Shown: in pieces, positions 47,023 to 55,375 of the stretch
Numbering within the stretch: position 1 is the first letter of the stretch
Layout: each line of letters starts with the position of its first letter
From: Nonomuraea spiralis
GTDB lineage: Bacteria > Actinomycetota > Actinomycetes > Streptosporangiales > Streptosporangiaceae
DNA: 64,000 nucleotides
Assembly: GCF_014648435.1 (NCBI RefSeq)
Contig: NZ_BMRC01000027.1
Span: 62,001 to 126,000 of the forward strand
Direction: 5' to 3'
The notes under the pieces: model-generated
Seen by the model: the letters and a program-made list of their open reading frames with translations, nothing else
What the model was told of the DNA's origin: nothing
The model's database searches: none
Made by a program: the position numbers and the translations under genes

Positions 47023-47675
47023 CCTACACCGGCGACGTCCGGGTCGGCGGCCCCGCCGATGTGCGCGAGCTGCCCGCCCTGACCATCTCCAAGCTGGCGG
47101 TCGGCCCTCACGACAACAACGCCTACCTGCTGCGTTCCACCGAGACCGGCGACGAGCTGCTGATCGACGCCGCCGCCGACGCCGACCGGCTGCTGGCGCT
47201 CGTGGGCGACCAGCCGCTCGGCGCGATCGTCACCACCCACCAGCACGGCGACCACTGGCAGGCCCTCGAACAGGTCACCAGGGTCACGGGCGCCGAGGTG
47301 ATCGCCCACCCGCTCGACGCGCCCGCCCTGCCCGTCCCGGCCGGCCGCACGGTCGGCCACGGCGACACGATCTCGCTCGGCCCGGTCAGCCTGGAGGTCA
47401 TCCACCTGCGCGGCCACACCCCAGGTTCGATCGCCCTGCTCTACGACGGCGGCCCCGACGGCCACCACCTGTTCACCGGCGACTCCCTGTTCCCCGGCGG
47501 CGTGGGCAACACCCGCAAGGACCCCGAACGTTTCGAGCGCCTCTACACCGACGTGGTCGAGCGGATCTTCGACCGCCTGCCCGACGACACCTGGGTCTAC
47601 CCCGGCCACGGCAAGGACACCACGCTCGGCGCCGAGCGTCCCTCACTGCCGGAATGGAAGGCCAGGGGCTGGTAG
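47019..47675 (+). CDS. Metallo-beta-lactamase fold hydrolase (glyoxalase II-like)
   Basis: The 218-residue protein has THQHGDHW (about 73-80), GHTPGS, TGDSLF and PGHG metal motifs in the right order for a binuclear hydrolase. Glyoxalase II-like enzymes hydrolyse thiol esters, and coupling to a mycothiol-dependent DinB protein supports a mycothiol-conjugate role. This is inferred from context. Confidence 0.87.
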   Translation: MTYTGDVRVGGPADVRELPALTISKLAVGPHDNNAYLLRSTETGDELLIDAAADADRLLALVGDQPLGAIVTTHQHGDHWQALEQVTRVTGAEVIAHPLDAPALPVPAGRTVGHGDTISLGPVSLEVIHLRGHTPGSIALLYDGGPDGHHLFTGDSLFPGGVGNTRKDPERFERLYTDVVERIFDRLPDDTWVYPGHGKDTTLGAERPSLPEWKARGW

Positions 47676-47687
47676 CTCATCGGCCCG

Positions 47688-47713
47688 CGGCCAGGGCGAT
47701 CCCGCCCTGGCCG
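47688..47713 (+). terminator. Hairpin terminator after the MBL gene
   Basis: An 11-bp perfect stem (CGGCCAGGGCG and its complement) with a 4-base loop ATCC lies 13 bases after the stop codon, between the convergent MBL and pssA genes. Confidence 0.7.
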
Positions 47714-47787
47714 GTCCGCGCCGCGGCGTGTCCGCACGCGGCCTGGCGACATGAGTCCATCAACACCGAAGATGGACGAAAAATCGC

Positions 47788-48615
47788 CTAGTTGCCGATC
47801 CGCTCGGCTTCCTTGCGCAGCTCCCGCTTGTAGAACAACATGCGCAGCGGGATCGCCGCGACGAGCGCGATCTGCATGCTCGCGCCGATCTTGATCGGCA
47901 GGTCGCCACCTTCCGGCCAGGCGACCCAGAACGTGAGGAACGCCACGTTCACCATGATCCACCCGAGGACGACCGCCGCGAGCTGACCCTTCGGCTTGGG
48001 GTACTCGATGCGGCTGACCATCAGCCAGGCCACGCCGAGCACCGCGAACAACGCCCAGATGCTCGGCTGGAACAGCAGCACGATCGAGATCACGGTCATG
48101 GCGCCCATGGGGATGGGCAGGCCCATGAAGTCGCCGCTCTTGGTCTTGACGCAGGCGAAGCGGGCCAGGCGTACGACACCGGCGACCAGCACGGCCGCGG
48201 CGGCGGTGACCACCGCGATGAACGGCACCGAAGGCGGCGCGCCGACACCCCAGATCACGACCATGAACGCGGGCGCGAACCCGAAGCTGATCACGTCGGC
48301 CAGGTTGTCCAGCTCGGCGCCCATCGCCGAGGCGCGGAAGCGCCGCGCGACGAGACCGTCGAACAGGTCGCAGGTCGCGCCGATGAGCAGCAGGACGATG
48401 GCGGTGGCGAAGTAGCTCGGCGTGGGCGTGAACTTGCCGTCCGCGACCGTGAGCTGCTGGATCGCCGAATAGGCGAGCACGCAGACCGCGAGGAACCCGC
48501 AGACCGCGTTGCCCAGCGAGAGCGAGTCGGCGGCGGACAGGCGGAACGCCTTGCCCACGGGACCGCGCGGGTCGTCCTCGCCCGCCTGCCAGCTGCCGGC
48601 GTCAGCCGTGGTCAA
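47788..48615 (-). CDS. pssA: CDP-diacylglycerol-serine O-phosphatidyltransferase
   Basis: The 275-residue membrane enzyme makes phosphatidylserine from CDP-DAG and serine. The CDP-alcohol phosphotransferase signature DLFDGLVARRF-x4-MGAELDNLAD (about 84-106) holds all the catalytic aspartates. About seven or eight helices follow. It overlaps the psd stop by 14 bases, so the pair supplies phosphatidylethanolamine. Confidence 0.93.
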   Translation of the reverse strand: MTTADAGSWQAGEDDPRGPVGKAFRLSAADSLSLGNAVCGFLAVCVLAYSAIQQLTVADGKFTPTPSYFATAIVLLLIGATCDLFDGLVARRFRASAMGAELDNLADVISFGFAPAFMVVIWGVGAPPSVPFIAVVTAAAAVLVAGVVRLARFACVKTKSGDFMGLPIPMGAMTVISIVLLFQPSIWALFAVLGVAWLMVSRIEYPKPKGQLAAVVLGWIMVNVAFLTFWVAWPEGGDLPIKIGASMQIALVAAIPLRMLFYKRELRKEAERIGN

Positions 48616-49243
48616 TTCTGGTCACCCCCGCAACCGTCTTCTCGCCCACGGTGACCGCGGGCGAGATGCCTTCGGGAAGGTAGATGTCGACCCGCGAGCC
48701 GAACCGGATCAGACCGATGCGCTCAGTCTGCGTCACCTTGGCCCCGGCGCTCAGGTACGGCACGATCCGGCGCGCCACCGCGCCCGCGATCTGCACCATC
48801 TCGATGTCACCCAGCGCGGTCTCGAAATGCCACACCACGCGTTCGTTCTGGTCGCTGTCCTTGTTGAACGCCGGCAGGAACCCACCTGCCACATGCTGCA
48901 CGGAGGTGACATTTCCCGCAAGAGGGGCACGATTGACGTGCACGTTCAGGGGGCTCATGAAGATCGCGACCCGGGTGCGGCCGTCCGGCCAGGGGTCGAT
49001 GCTCTGCACCACACCGTCGGCCGGCGACAGGATGCGCCCCCGGCCCGGAGTGCGGTCGGGGTCGCGGAAGAACCAGAGCATGCCACCGGTGAGCGCGCCC
49101 AGCGGCGCCGCCGCCAGGGCCCAGCGCCGGTCTCGGCGCGTCAGCAGCGCGGTGGCGGCCGCCGCGGCCGCCGTCGGGAGGAGCCACGGGGAGACCCCGC
49201 GTGCGAGCCTGACGCGGCTCGGCTTAGCAGAATCGTCTGACAC
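48602..49243 (-). CDS. psd: Phosphatidylserine decarboxylase
   Basis: The 213-residue protein is the short archaeal/actinobacterial type. One or two N-terminal helices precede the catalytic part with WFFRDP, SPADG, MSPLNVHVNR and the self-cleavage site RFGS near the end, whose serine becomes the pyruvoyl group. The GTG at 49243 has AAAGG six bases upstream; the TTG at 49249 is less likely. It decarboxylates the PssA product to phosphatidylethanolamine. Confidence 0.93.
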   Translation of the reverse strand: MSDDSAKPSRVRLARGVSPWLLPTAAAAAATALLTRRDRRWALAAAPLGALTGGMLWFFRDPDRTPGRGRILSPADGVVQSIDPWPDGRTRVAIFMSPLNVHVNRAPLAGNVTSVQHVAGGFLPAFNKDSDQNERVVWHFETALGDIEMVQIAGAVARRIVPYLSAGAKVTQTERIGLIRFGSRVDIYLPEGISPAVTVGEKTVAGVTRIDHG

Positions 49244-49351
49244 GTACAACCTTTGGTGGTGACTGGACTAGGCGCTTTGCCATGCCGTTACGGAACTCGC
49301 AACTATTACACGGCGCAACTACACAAGCAAAGCCCCTCGATAGCCGTTTCG

Positions 49352-50335
49352 CTAGACCTGCTCCGGGTGCGTTTGCTCGCCCTCGCCGCTCATCATGCGG
49401 GCTTTGATCAGGCTCGCCACCGTGGTGATCGCCATGGTGGAGCCGATGACCGTGAGCGACACCCAGATGGGAATTTCGGGTGCCCAGGAGACGCCGCTGG
49501 CATGCAACGCCTCCATTATCAGCTTAACCCCGATGAACCCGAGGATGAACGCCAAACCATAGCTGATGTAGACGAGCCGCTGCAGCAACCCACCCAGCAG
49601 GAAGTAAAGCTGACGCAGCCCCATCAGGGCAAATGCGTTGGCCGTGAAGACGACGTAGGGGTCTTGGGTGAGCCCGAAGATGGCCGGAATCGAGTCGAGG
49701 GCGAACAGCAGATCGGTGGTTCCGATGGCGACCATCACGATCAGCATGGGCGTCACCATGCGGCGGCCGTCGATCTTGACGGTGACCTTGGAGCCGGCGT
49801 ACCCCTCGGTGGTCGGGAACGCCCTGCGTACCCACCTGAGCAGGACGTTCTCGTTGAACTCCTCTTCCTCGCCCTTGAGGTGCTGCCGGATCAGGTTGAC
49901 GGCGGTGTAGACGAGGAAGGCGCCGAAGACGTAGAAGAGCCAGCTGAACCGTTCGAGCGCGGCGGCCCCGAGGGCGATGAAGATGCCGCGCATGACCAGC
50001 GCGAGCACGATGCCGACGAGCAGCACCTTGTGCTGGTAGGCCCGCGGCACCGCGAACCGGCTCATGATGATGAAGAAGATGAACAGGTTGTCGACGCTCA
50101 AGCTGTATTCAGTGATGTACCCGGCGAAGAACTCCCCCGCCTTGTCGGCCCCGAACGTGGCCCACAACCCCACGCCGAACAACGCGGCCAGGGCGACATA
50201 GAAGGTGACCCAATATCCGGCCTGCCGCATGGAGAACTCACGGGCTTCACCGCGGTCGACGATCCACAGGTCAAAGGCGAGGACGACCAGCAGACCGCCG
50301 ATGACGGCGATCCAGGCCCACAAGGGTACGGTCAC
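49352..50335 (-). CDS. TerC/Alx-family membrane protein (manganese exporter type)
   Basis: The 327-residue protein has nine or so helices with the TerC acidic motifs in the membrane (EYSLSVDNLF, about 76-85, and DLLFALDSIP, about 207-216), plus a cytoplasmic loop rich in Glu. Alx/MntP-type exporters use these aspartates for Mn2+. The GTG start is 9 bases after GGAGG, which lies inside the 3' hairpin of a yybP-ykoY riboswitch, so translation should respond to Mn2+. The tellurite label of the family is historical. Confidence 0.9.
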   Translation of the reverse strand: MTVPLWAWIAVIGGLLVVLAFDLWIVDRGEAREFSMRQAGYWVTFYVALAALFGVGLWATFGADKAGEFFAGYITEYSLSVDNLFIFFIIMSRFAVPRAYQHKVLLVGIVLALVMRGIFIALGAAALERFSWLFYVFGAFLVYTAVNLIRQHLKGEEEEFNENVLLRWVRRAFPTTEGYAGSKVTVKIDGRRMVTPMLIVMVAIGTTDLLFALDSIPAIFGLTQDPYVVFTANAFALMGLRQLYFLLGGLLQRLVYISYGLAFILGFIGVKLIMEALHASGVSWAPEIPIWVSLTVIGSTMAITTVASLIKARMMSGEGEQTHPEQV

Positions 50336-50344
50336 GGCTCACAA

Positions 50345-50480
50345 CCTCCGGCATGCATGACTCATTGCCGGAGGTCTCTCCCGCCCGCCGAGAACGCGGA
50401 CCGGCAGCCCCGGGGGCCCCGTGGAGCGGGGCTGCACCGTGATGACGGGGCTGTCGCGAAGGGATACTCCCCTCCCTAAC
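50345..50480 (-). ncRNA. yybP-ykoY manganese riboswitch with ribosome-site sequestering hairpin
   Basis: The leader contains the aptamer landmarks GGGGAGTA (50472-50465), CGTCATCACGG in the middle and GGGAGAGACC near the 3' end. A GGAGG at the 5' side (50475-50471) can pair with CCTCC (50374-50370) as the P1 stem. The same CCTCCGGC segment can instead pair with GCCGGAGG (50352-50345), which contains the terC ribosome-binding site, through a 14-base loop. Ligand binding should favour P1 and free the site: an ON switch at translation. No helper structure was computed. Confidence 0.8.
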
Positions 50481-50486
50481 CCACGC

Positions 50487-50492
50487 AGTATA
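50487..50492 (-). promoter_or_regulatory. -10 element of the riboswitch-terC transcript
   Basis: TATACT on the minus strand lies seven or so bases upstream of the first G-rich part of the aptamer. No good -35 is seen at 17-18 bases; TTGGAT is found at about 20. Confidence 0.5.
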
Positions 50493-50510
50493 CGCCGACA
50501 TCTTGACCTA

Positions 50511-51611
50511 TCATCCAATCGATCTTGCGGCCTCGTACACCCCGAGCACGCTCTCCACGGCATCGTCACCGTCCGGCAACTCGCGCCCTCGCCGGGCCGC
50601 CGCCTCCGCCATCGTCCGCGCGATCCCGGGCTCGGCGAGCACCTTCCGCAGCGCGCCCCGCATCCCCTCGGCGTCTCCGTACGGGACCAGCGTCCCGGCG
50701 TCGCCGACCAGCCACGGGATCCCGCCGACCGCGGAGGCGATCACCGGCTTGCCCGCCATCAGCGCCTCGCTGAGGCTGAGCGGCAGCCCCTCCCACCGGC
50801 TGCAGTTGACCACGACGGCGGCGGCCGCGAGCAGGTCGGGGACGTCGTCACGATCCCCTAGGAGCAGCACCGGAAGCTCCCGCTCCCGGATCCGCTCCTG
50901 GAGCTCCGTCCGCAGCGGCCCCTCCCCCGCGACGGCGAACAGGGGCGCCGGCGCCTCCCAGGGCCCCGCCGCCACCTCCAGCAGGGTGTCGAACCCCTTC
51001 TGCTGGGCCAGCCTGCCGACGGTGAGCACCAGAGGCCGATCTCCCGCCCCCAGTTCCTCCCGGACCTCGTCGGGGGTACGGCGGGCGGGCCGCAACGCGG
51101 GCGCGGGCACGACCGCGTCCGCCACCTGTCGAGCTCCCAGGGCGGTCATCCGGTCCCCCAGGTCCGGCGAGACCACCAGCACCCGATCGGCCCGCCGCGC
51201 GACCACCCGCTCCAGCACCCCGTAGACGAACCCGACAAATCCACCAGCGGTCAACGCATTGTGCAACGTCACCACCAATCTCCCAGAGCCCGCCCGCCGG
51301 CGTCCTGCCCCTCTGAGCGCCAGCCCCGCCAGGGCCCCGGCTCGCAATCCATGGGCGTGCACGACGTCGGCATCCCGCGTGAGCTTCCGGATCGCGAACA
51401 CCGCCCGCACGTCGTTGAACGGATGCGGCCGATCGGAGACCGGCACCTCGGCGAACGCGGCCCCGGCCTCCCGATAGGAGAACGCCTTCTCCACGCTCCC
51501 CGGCCCCACCACGGCCACCTGGTGCCCGCGGCGTACCAGGCCCTCGACCAGCATGCGTACGTGCCGTCCCGTACCACCCGACGTGGTCCCCACCACAAAA
51601 GCCACCCGCAC
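50511..51611 (-). CDS. GT4-family glycosyltransferase
   Basis: The 366-residue GT-B enzyme has the N-terminal GGTGRHVRMLVEGL donor-side loop and the C-terminal AGEGPLR and EGLPLSLSEALMAGKPV segment with the E-x7-E motif. The GTG at 51611 has AAGGAG six bases upstream; the ORF extends 61 codons further with a composition unlike a protein. It lies after the MurJ-like gene in the same direction, after 271 bases. It probably adds a sugar to a lipid-linked or cell-wall glycan. Confidence 0.85.
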   Translation of the reverse strand: MRVAFVVGTTSGGTGRHVRMLVEGLVRRGHQVAVVGPGSVEKAFSYREAGAAFAEVPVSDRPHPFNDVRAVFAIRKLTRDADVVHAHGLRAGALAGLALRGAGRRRAGSGRLVVTLHNALTAGGFVGFVYGVLERVVARRADRVLVVSPDLGDRMTALGARQVADAVVPAPALRPARRTPDEVREELGAGDRPLVLTVGRLAQQKGFDTLLEVAAGPWEAPAPLFAVAGEGPLRTELQERIRERELPVLLLGDRDDVPDLLAAAAVVVNCSRWEGLPLSLSEALMAGKPVIASAVGGIPWLVGDAGTLVPYGDAEGMRGALRKVLAEPGIARTMAEAAARRGRELPDGDDAVESVLGVYEAARSIG

Positions 51612-51848
51612 GCCCCGCTCCTTCGCCCTCACGAGAACCCCGATCCACACCCGCAGCCCGAACCAGAACCGTAGCCCGATCCCCTCACCGCCACCCCCGA
51701 AGCCCGTCGGCCCGACCCGCCGCTCCCCGAGCTCCCGAGACGAGAAGAGACCGAGGAAGCCGGTCATCTTTCGGGCCGTCGAAAGCCGCCACACCCGTCA
51801 TCACAGAAGAACGAGACCTCCGGGAAAACCACCCGCCCACAGCAGGGC

Positions 51849-51888
51849 CCTGCGCGGATCAGCCCCCGGGGGCCTGCGCGGATCAGCC
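51849..51888. repeat. Direct repeat pair around a GC palindrome at the end of murJ
   Basis: CCTGCGCGGATCAGCC occurs at 51849-51864 and 51873-51888, 24 bases apart, with the palindrome GCCCCCGGGGGC (51862-51873) between. The second copy contains the stop codon of the MurJ-like gene, so the 3' end of that gene has been duplicated once. Confidence 0.8.
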
Positions 51889-53496
51889 ACCCCTACGGAG
51901 CAGCCCCACCACACCCCTGGCGTCGGCCCGGTCCACCACCGCCACGACAGCCACCCCGACGACCACGGCCACCGCCGCCGCCAGCACCGCCGCCCCCACG
52001 TTCGGCCAGATGCCCGAAGCGCCGAGCCAGGACACCACCCTCGCCCCGGCCAGGTACCCCAGCACGCCGCCGCCGACCGCGGCCCCCGAGGCCCTGAGGA
52101 GCCCCGCCGCGGCCCCGCTCCCCCGCGCCCGCACCACGGACGCGAGCAGCAGCAACCCACCGGCGGTCATGCCCACGCTCATCCCCAGCGCCATCCCGCC
52201 GATCTTCCACTCCAGGGGCAGCACCAGCACGAGGACGGTCTGCGCGACGATGACGACCAGCCACCCAGCCACGGTCCCGGTCGCCGCCGCCCGCCCGAGC
52301 CCGGCCGCGTAAAGCACCCGGCTCAGGTGGGCGATGAGCCCGTAGCCGACGATGCCCGGCGCGAACAGCGCGACCGCCAGGGCGAGCTGAGCCGGAGGCA
52401 CCTGGGTCTTGCCTCCCAGGAACACCACCGCCCCGGGCCCGGACGCCGCCGCCAGCACCCCGGCGGCCAGCCCGCTCACCAGCACCACGGCCCGCGTGGT
52501 GCGCGCCGCCAGCGCCGAGAACGCGACCTCGTCACCGGCCTGCGCCGACAGCCGGGGGAACGCGCTGGTGGCGATCGGCACCGCCAGCACCGCGTACGGC
52601 ACCAGGTAGATCGCCCACGCGTAGTTGTAGACGGTGATGGCCCCGTTGCCGATCGCCTTGTTGGACAGCAGCACCACGACGATCATGGCGGCCTGCTGGG
52701 CCAGCAGCGCCGCGACCCCGGCCAGGGCGAGCCTGCGCACCTGCCCGGCCACACCGTCGGGGAAACGTAAGGTGGGCCGCCACCGCAGCCCCAGCCGCGA
52801 CACGGGCCCGACCACGGTCAGCACGAGCGCGAGCACCCCCAGGCTGGTGCCCACCGACAGGACCAGCTCGGCGGGCCCGGGCACCGTGGCCGGATCGACC
52901 CTGCCCAGACTGAGCGGCACGAACAGCAGGTACGCCACGATGACCACGATGCTCGACACCAGCGGCGCGACCGCGGGCCCGGCGAAGCGCTTGTGCGACT
53001 GCAACACGCCGTAGAGCACCACGGCCACGCCGTACAGGGGGATCTGGGGGGCGAAGACGACCAGCATCCGCGTGGCGAGGGCGACGACGCTGTCCGTATC
53101 GCACCCCTTGACGGCTTCGCCGAAGAACAGCCCGATGATCGGCCCGGCGAACAGCGCGGTGAGCGCCCCCAGCGGCACCAGCACCACGACGACCCACGTC
53201 AGCAGCGCCGAACTGATGTGCCCGGTGCGCTCGCGTGAGGCGGCGGACCCGGCGAGCACCGGCACCACCATGCCCGCCAGCGCGCCCCCGACGACCACCT
53301 CGAAGACGATGTTGGGGATCTGGTTGGCCGTCATGTAGGCGGTGGACAGGCAGTTGGTGCCGACCGTCTGGGCGAAGGCGTACTGCTTGGCGAAGCCGGC
53401 GATGCGCGCCAGCACGGTGAGCGCCCCGATGAGCACGGCGCCACCCGCCACGCCCCGCGCCGTCACACCCCGCACGCGGCCTCCCCCGCCCAGCAT
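51883..53496 (-). CDS. murJ: MurJ-like lipid flippase (MOP superfamily)
   Basis: The 537-residue protein has 14 or so helices and the MurJ features at the N-terminus (GALTVLARIAGFAKQYAF, AYMTANQIPNIVFEVV). It should flip a polyprenyl-linked precursor, lipid II in the classic case. The typical actinobacterial MurJ (MviN) with long C-terminal kinase-like part is usually elsewhere near trxB, so this may be a second paralogue for another glycan. The ATG at 53496 is used; a GTG at 53475 has GGGGGAGG upstream and may be the true start. Confidence 0.83.
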   Translation of the reverse strand: MLGGGGRVRGVTARGVAGGAVLIGALTVLARIAGFAKQYAFAQTVGTNCLSTAYMTANQIPNIVFEVVVGGALAGMVVPVLAGSAASRERTGHISSALLTWVVVVLVPLGALTALFAGPIIGLFFGEAVKGCDTDSVVALATRMLVVFAPQIPLYGVAVVLYGVLQSHKRFAGPAVAPLVSSIVVIVAYLLFVPLSLGRVDPATVPGPAELVLSVGTSLGVLALVLTVVGPVSRLGLRWRPTLRFPDGVAGQVRRLALAGVAALLAQQAAMIVVVLLSNKAIGNGAITVYNYAWAIYLVPYAVLAVPIATSAFPRLSAQAGDEVAFSALAARTTRAVVLVSGLAAGVLAAASGPGAVVFLGGKTQVPPAQLALAVALFAPGIVGYGLIAHLSRVLYAAGLGRAAATGTVAGWLVVIVAQTVLVLVLPLEWKIGGMALGMSVGMTAGGLLLLASVVRARGSGAAAGLLRASGAAVGGGVLGYLAGARVVSWLGASGIWPNVGAAVLAAAVAVVVGVAVVAVVDRADARGVVGLLRRGG

Positions 53497-53547
53497 CCGG
53501 TCACGCCGACATCCTGGCAGGTGCCACCGACAATCGTGCGCGGAGGG

Positions 53548-54399
53548 TCACACGTGGTCGACGGGACGCCGCCCGAGCATGTCGATGCGGTTGAGCACCG
53601 GGTTCGCGGCGATGACCTTGGTGAAGCTGACCTTCTCCGAGGCGGCGGTCAGCGCCGCGACCGTGCCCAGGAGGACGAGCCTGCCCGGCCTGCCGAGCTT
53701 GGTGACCGCGGCCAGCCCGAGCAGGGCGCCGAGGGAGTTGGCGCCCGCGTCGCCGAGCATCGCGCGCTCGCCGAGGTCGTCGGGCAGCAGCGCCGCGGCG
53801 GCCCCCAGCGGGACGGCGGCCAGGGCGGCGGCCGAGGGCGACGACCGCAGCAGCGAGACGGCCAGCAGCGGCCCGCCGGCCAGCAGCCCGACCTTGATCG
53901 CCCGGCCGGGACGCAGGTCGAACAGGTTGGCCAGGTTGGCCGCGCCCGCGATGGCCGCGCCGTTGACCAGCGTGTCGACGGGCCCGTCGGAGACGAGGGC
54001 GGCCGCGCCGAGCCCGGTGGCGCCGATGCCGAGGATCTTGACGGCGCCGCTGGTGACCTCGCCGCGGGCCAGGGCCGTCAGGTGGCCTTTGAAGCCCTTG
54101 GAGGAGGTGGTGCCGTAGAGGTCGTCGTAGGCGCCGAGGGCGCCCGTGCCGACGCCGGCCAGCGCCGCGGCCAGCCGGGTACGCGGCGTCAGGCCGGGCG
54201 TGAGCGCGGCCGCCGCCCCGGCGCCCGCCACGAACGCGGGCCCCTCCAGCAGGGTGATGGGCTCACCGCGGTGGTTCTTGCGCGTCCAGCGCCCGCCGAG
54301 GTCGGCCGGCCGGTTGCGGGTGAAGGCGGAGTAGGCGGCGCGGGCGGCGACGGCGCCGATCGCGGCGCCGGCCAGCGCGTAGAGCAGGCCACGGGCCAT
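53548..54399 (-). CDS. MraY/WecA-like polyprenyl-phosphate sugar transferase, compact form
   Basis: The 283-residue membrane protein keeps the MraY-family catalytic motifs: YDDLYG (91-96) followed by KGFKGHL, NLANLFDLRPGR (about 155-166) and LGDAGANSLG (215-224). It is shorter than MraY (about 360), with fewer helices. It likely moves a UDP-sugar phosphate to a polyprenyl carrier. It begins one base after the steB stop, in one operon with steA-steB and the MurJ-like flippase. Confidence 0.8.
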   Translation of the reverse strand: MARGLLYALAGAAIGAVAARAAYSAFTRNRPADLGGRWTRKNHRGEPITLLEGPAFVAGAGAAAALTPGLTPRTRLAAALAGVGTGALGAYDDLYGTTSSKGFKGHLTALARGEVTSGAVKILGIGATGLGAAALVSDGPVDTLVNGAAIAGAANLANLFDLRPGRAIKVGLLAGGPLLAVSLLRSSPSAAALAAVPLGAAAALLPDDLGERAMLGDAGANSLGALLGLAAVTKLGRPGRLVLLGTVAALTAASEKVSFTKVIAANPVLNRIDMLGRRPVDHV

Positions 54400-54400
54400 G

Positions 54401-55375
54401 TCAGCTCCCAGACTGGGTCGGTGAGGGTGTGGCGGTCTGCAACGCGGGCTGGGTGGTCGAGGCCCCCCTGCCGACGCCGTACTGGCCGACGCGCCCGTTC
54501 AGTTGCTCTCGGAGAGAGTAGACGACCACGACCCGGCCCGCGGGCATATCCACGGTATCGACGCTGGACACGCGCTTGGAGACCTCGCCGTCGTCGCGCA
54601 GGGCGGTGATGGTTCCGCCGGTGGCGCCGGCGTTGGCTGCGCTGCCGGCCAGCACCGCGCCCTTGCCGCCCGCGTCGAGCCGGTCGGCGACCGAGACGAG
54701 CGCGGCCAGCTGGGTCTCGGCCTGCTCGCCCTCGAACGCCCTCTCCGGCGCGAACATCACCGCCAGCGTGGCCCGCTTGGCGGGGTCGCCGTCGGTGCCG
54801 ATCAGCCCGCCGGTCTCGAACCCGCTGATCACGGCCGCGGTCGCGGCGTTGGGGGTGCCCGCCTGCGCCTGGTCGGGCGTGAGCAGGGTGGACGCGAGCA
54901 GCGTGGCGGCCTTGCCCCAGACGGTCGCCGTGGGCGGGAAGACCATGTCGACCGGTTTGAGCTGGTTGACCAGGCCGTCGAGCACGCCGCTGCGGTCGGG
55001 GTCGAAGAACTTCTCGGTCAGCGTGACGCGCCCGCTCACCTCGGCGCCCGCCTCCTCCAGCACCTGCTGCTCAGCCTCGCGGAACGTGGTGCTCGACCCC
55101 GGCGTCTCGACCAGCAGCACGCGCTGGCCGGTCAGCTCGCCCGCCACCAGCTTCGGCGTCACGCTCGTGACGAAGGCGTCGTTGCCGGCCTCGCGGCCCT
55201 GCAGCTGGTCGATCTGCACGCGCAGCTCGTCCTTCGTCTTGGTGAGCTGCGCGGTCAGCTCCTGCGCGGACTTGACCGCGGGATCCTGCAGCAGCGTGGT
55301 CCCCAGGACGATCCCGACGGCGAGCGCCAGGAAGATCGCGACGATGGAGACGAGGTGGTAGCGAAAATCGATCAC
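54401..55375 (-). CDS. SteB/MctB-like membrane-anchored coiled-coil protein
   Basis: The 324 residues start with the family-typical MIDFRYHLVSIVAIFLALAV and one helix (about 8-28), then a short coiled coil (about 35-62) and an extracellular alpha/beta domain. The mycobacterial homologue is known both as MctB (copper resistance) and, in corynebacteria, as SteB, which with SteA regulates cell-wall hydrolysis at division. The GTG start overlaps the steA stop (GTGA). Confidence 0.87.
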   Translation of the reverse strand: MIDFRYHLVSIVAIFLALAVGIVLGTTLLQDPAVKSAQELTAQLTKTKDELRVQIDQLQGREAGNDAFVTSVTPKLVAGELTGQRVLLVETPGSSTTFREAEQQVLEEAGAEVSGRVTLTEKFFDPDRSGVLDGLVNQLKPVDMVFPPTATVWGKAATLLASTLLTPDQAQAGTPNAATAAVISGFETGGLIGTDGDPAKRATLAVMFAPERAFEGEQAETQLAALVSVADRLDAGGKGAVLAGSAANAGATGGTITALRDDGEVSKRVSSVDTVDMPAGRVVVVYSLREQLNGRVGQYGVGRGASTTQPALQTATPSPTQSGS

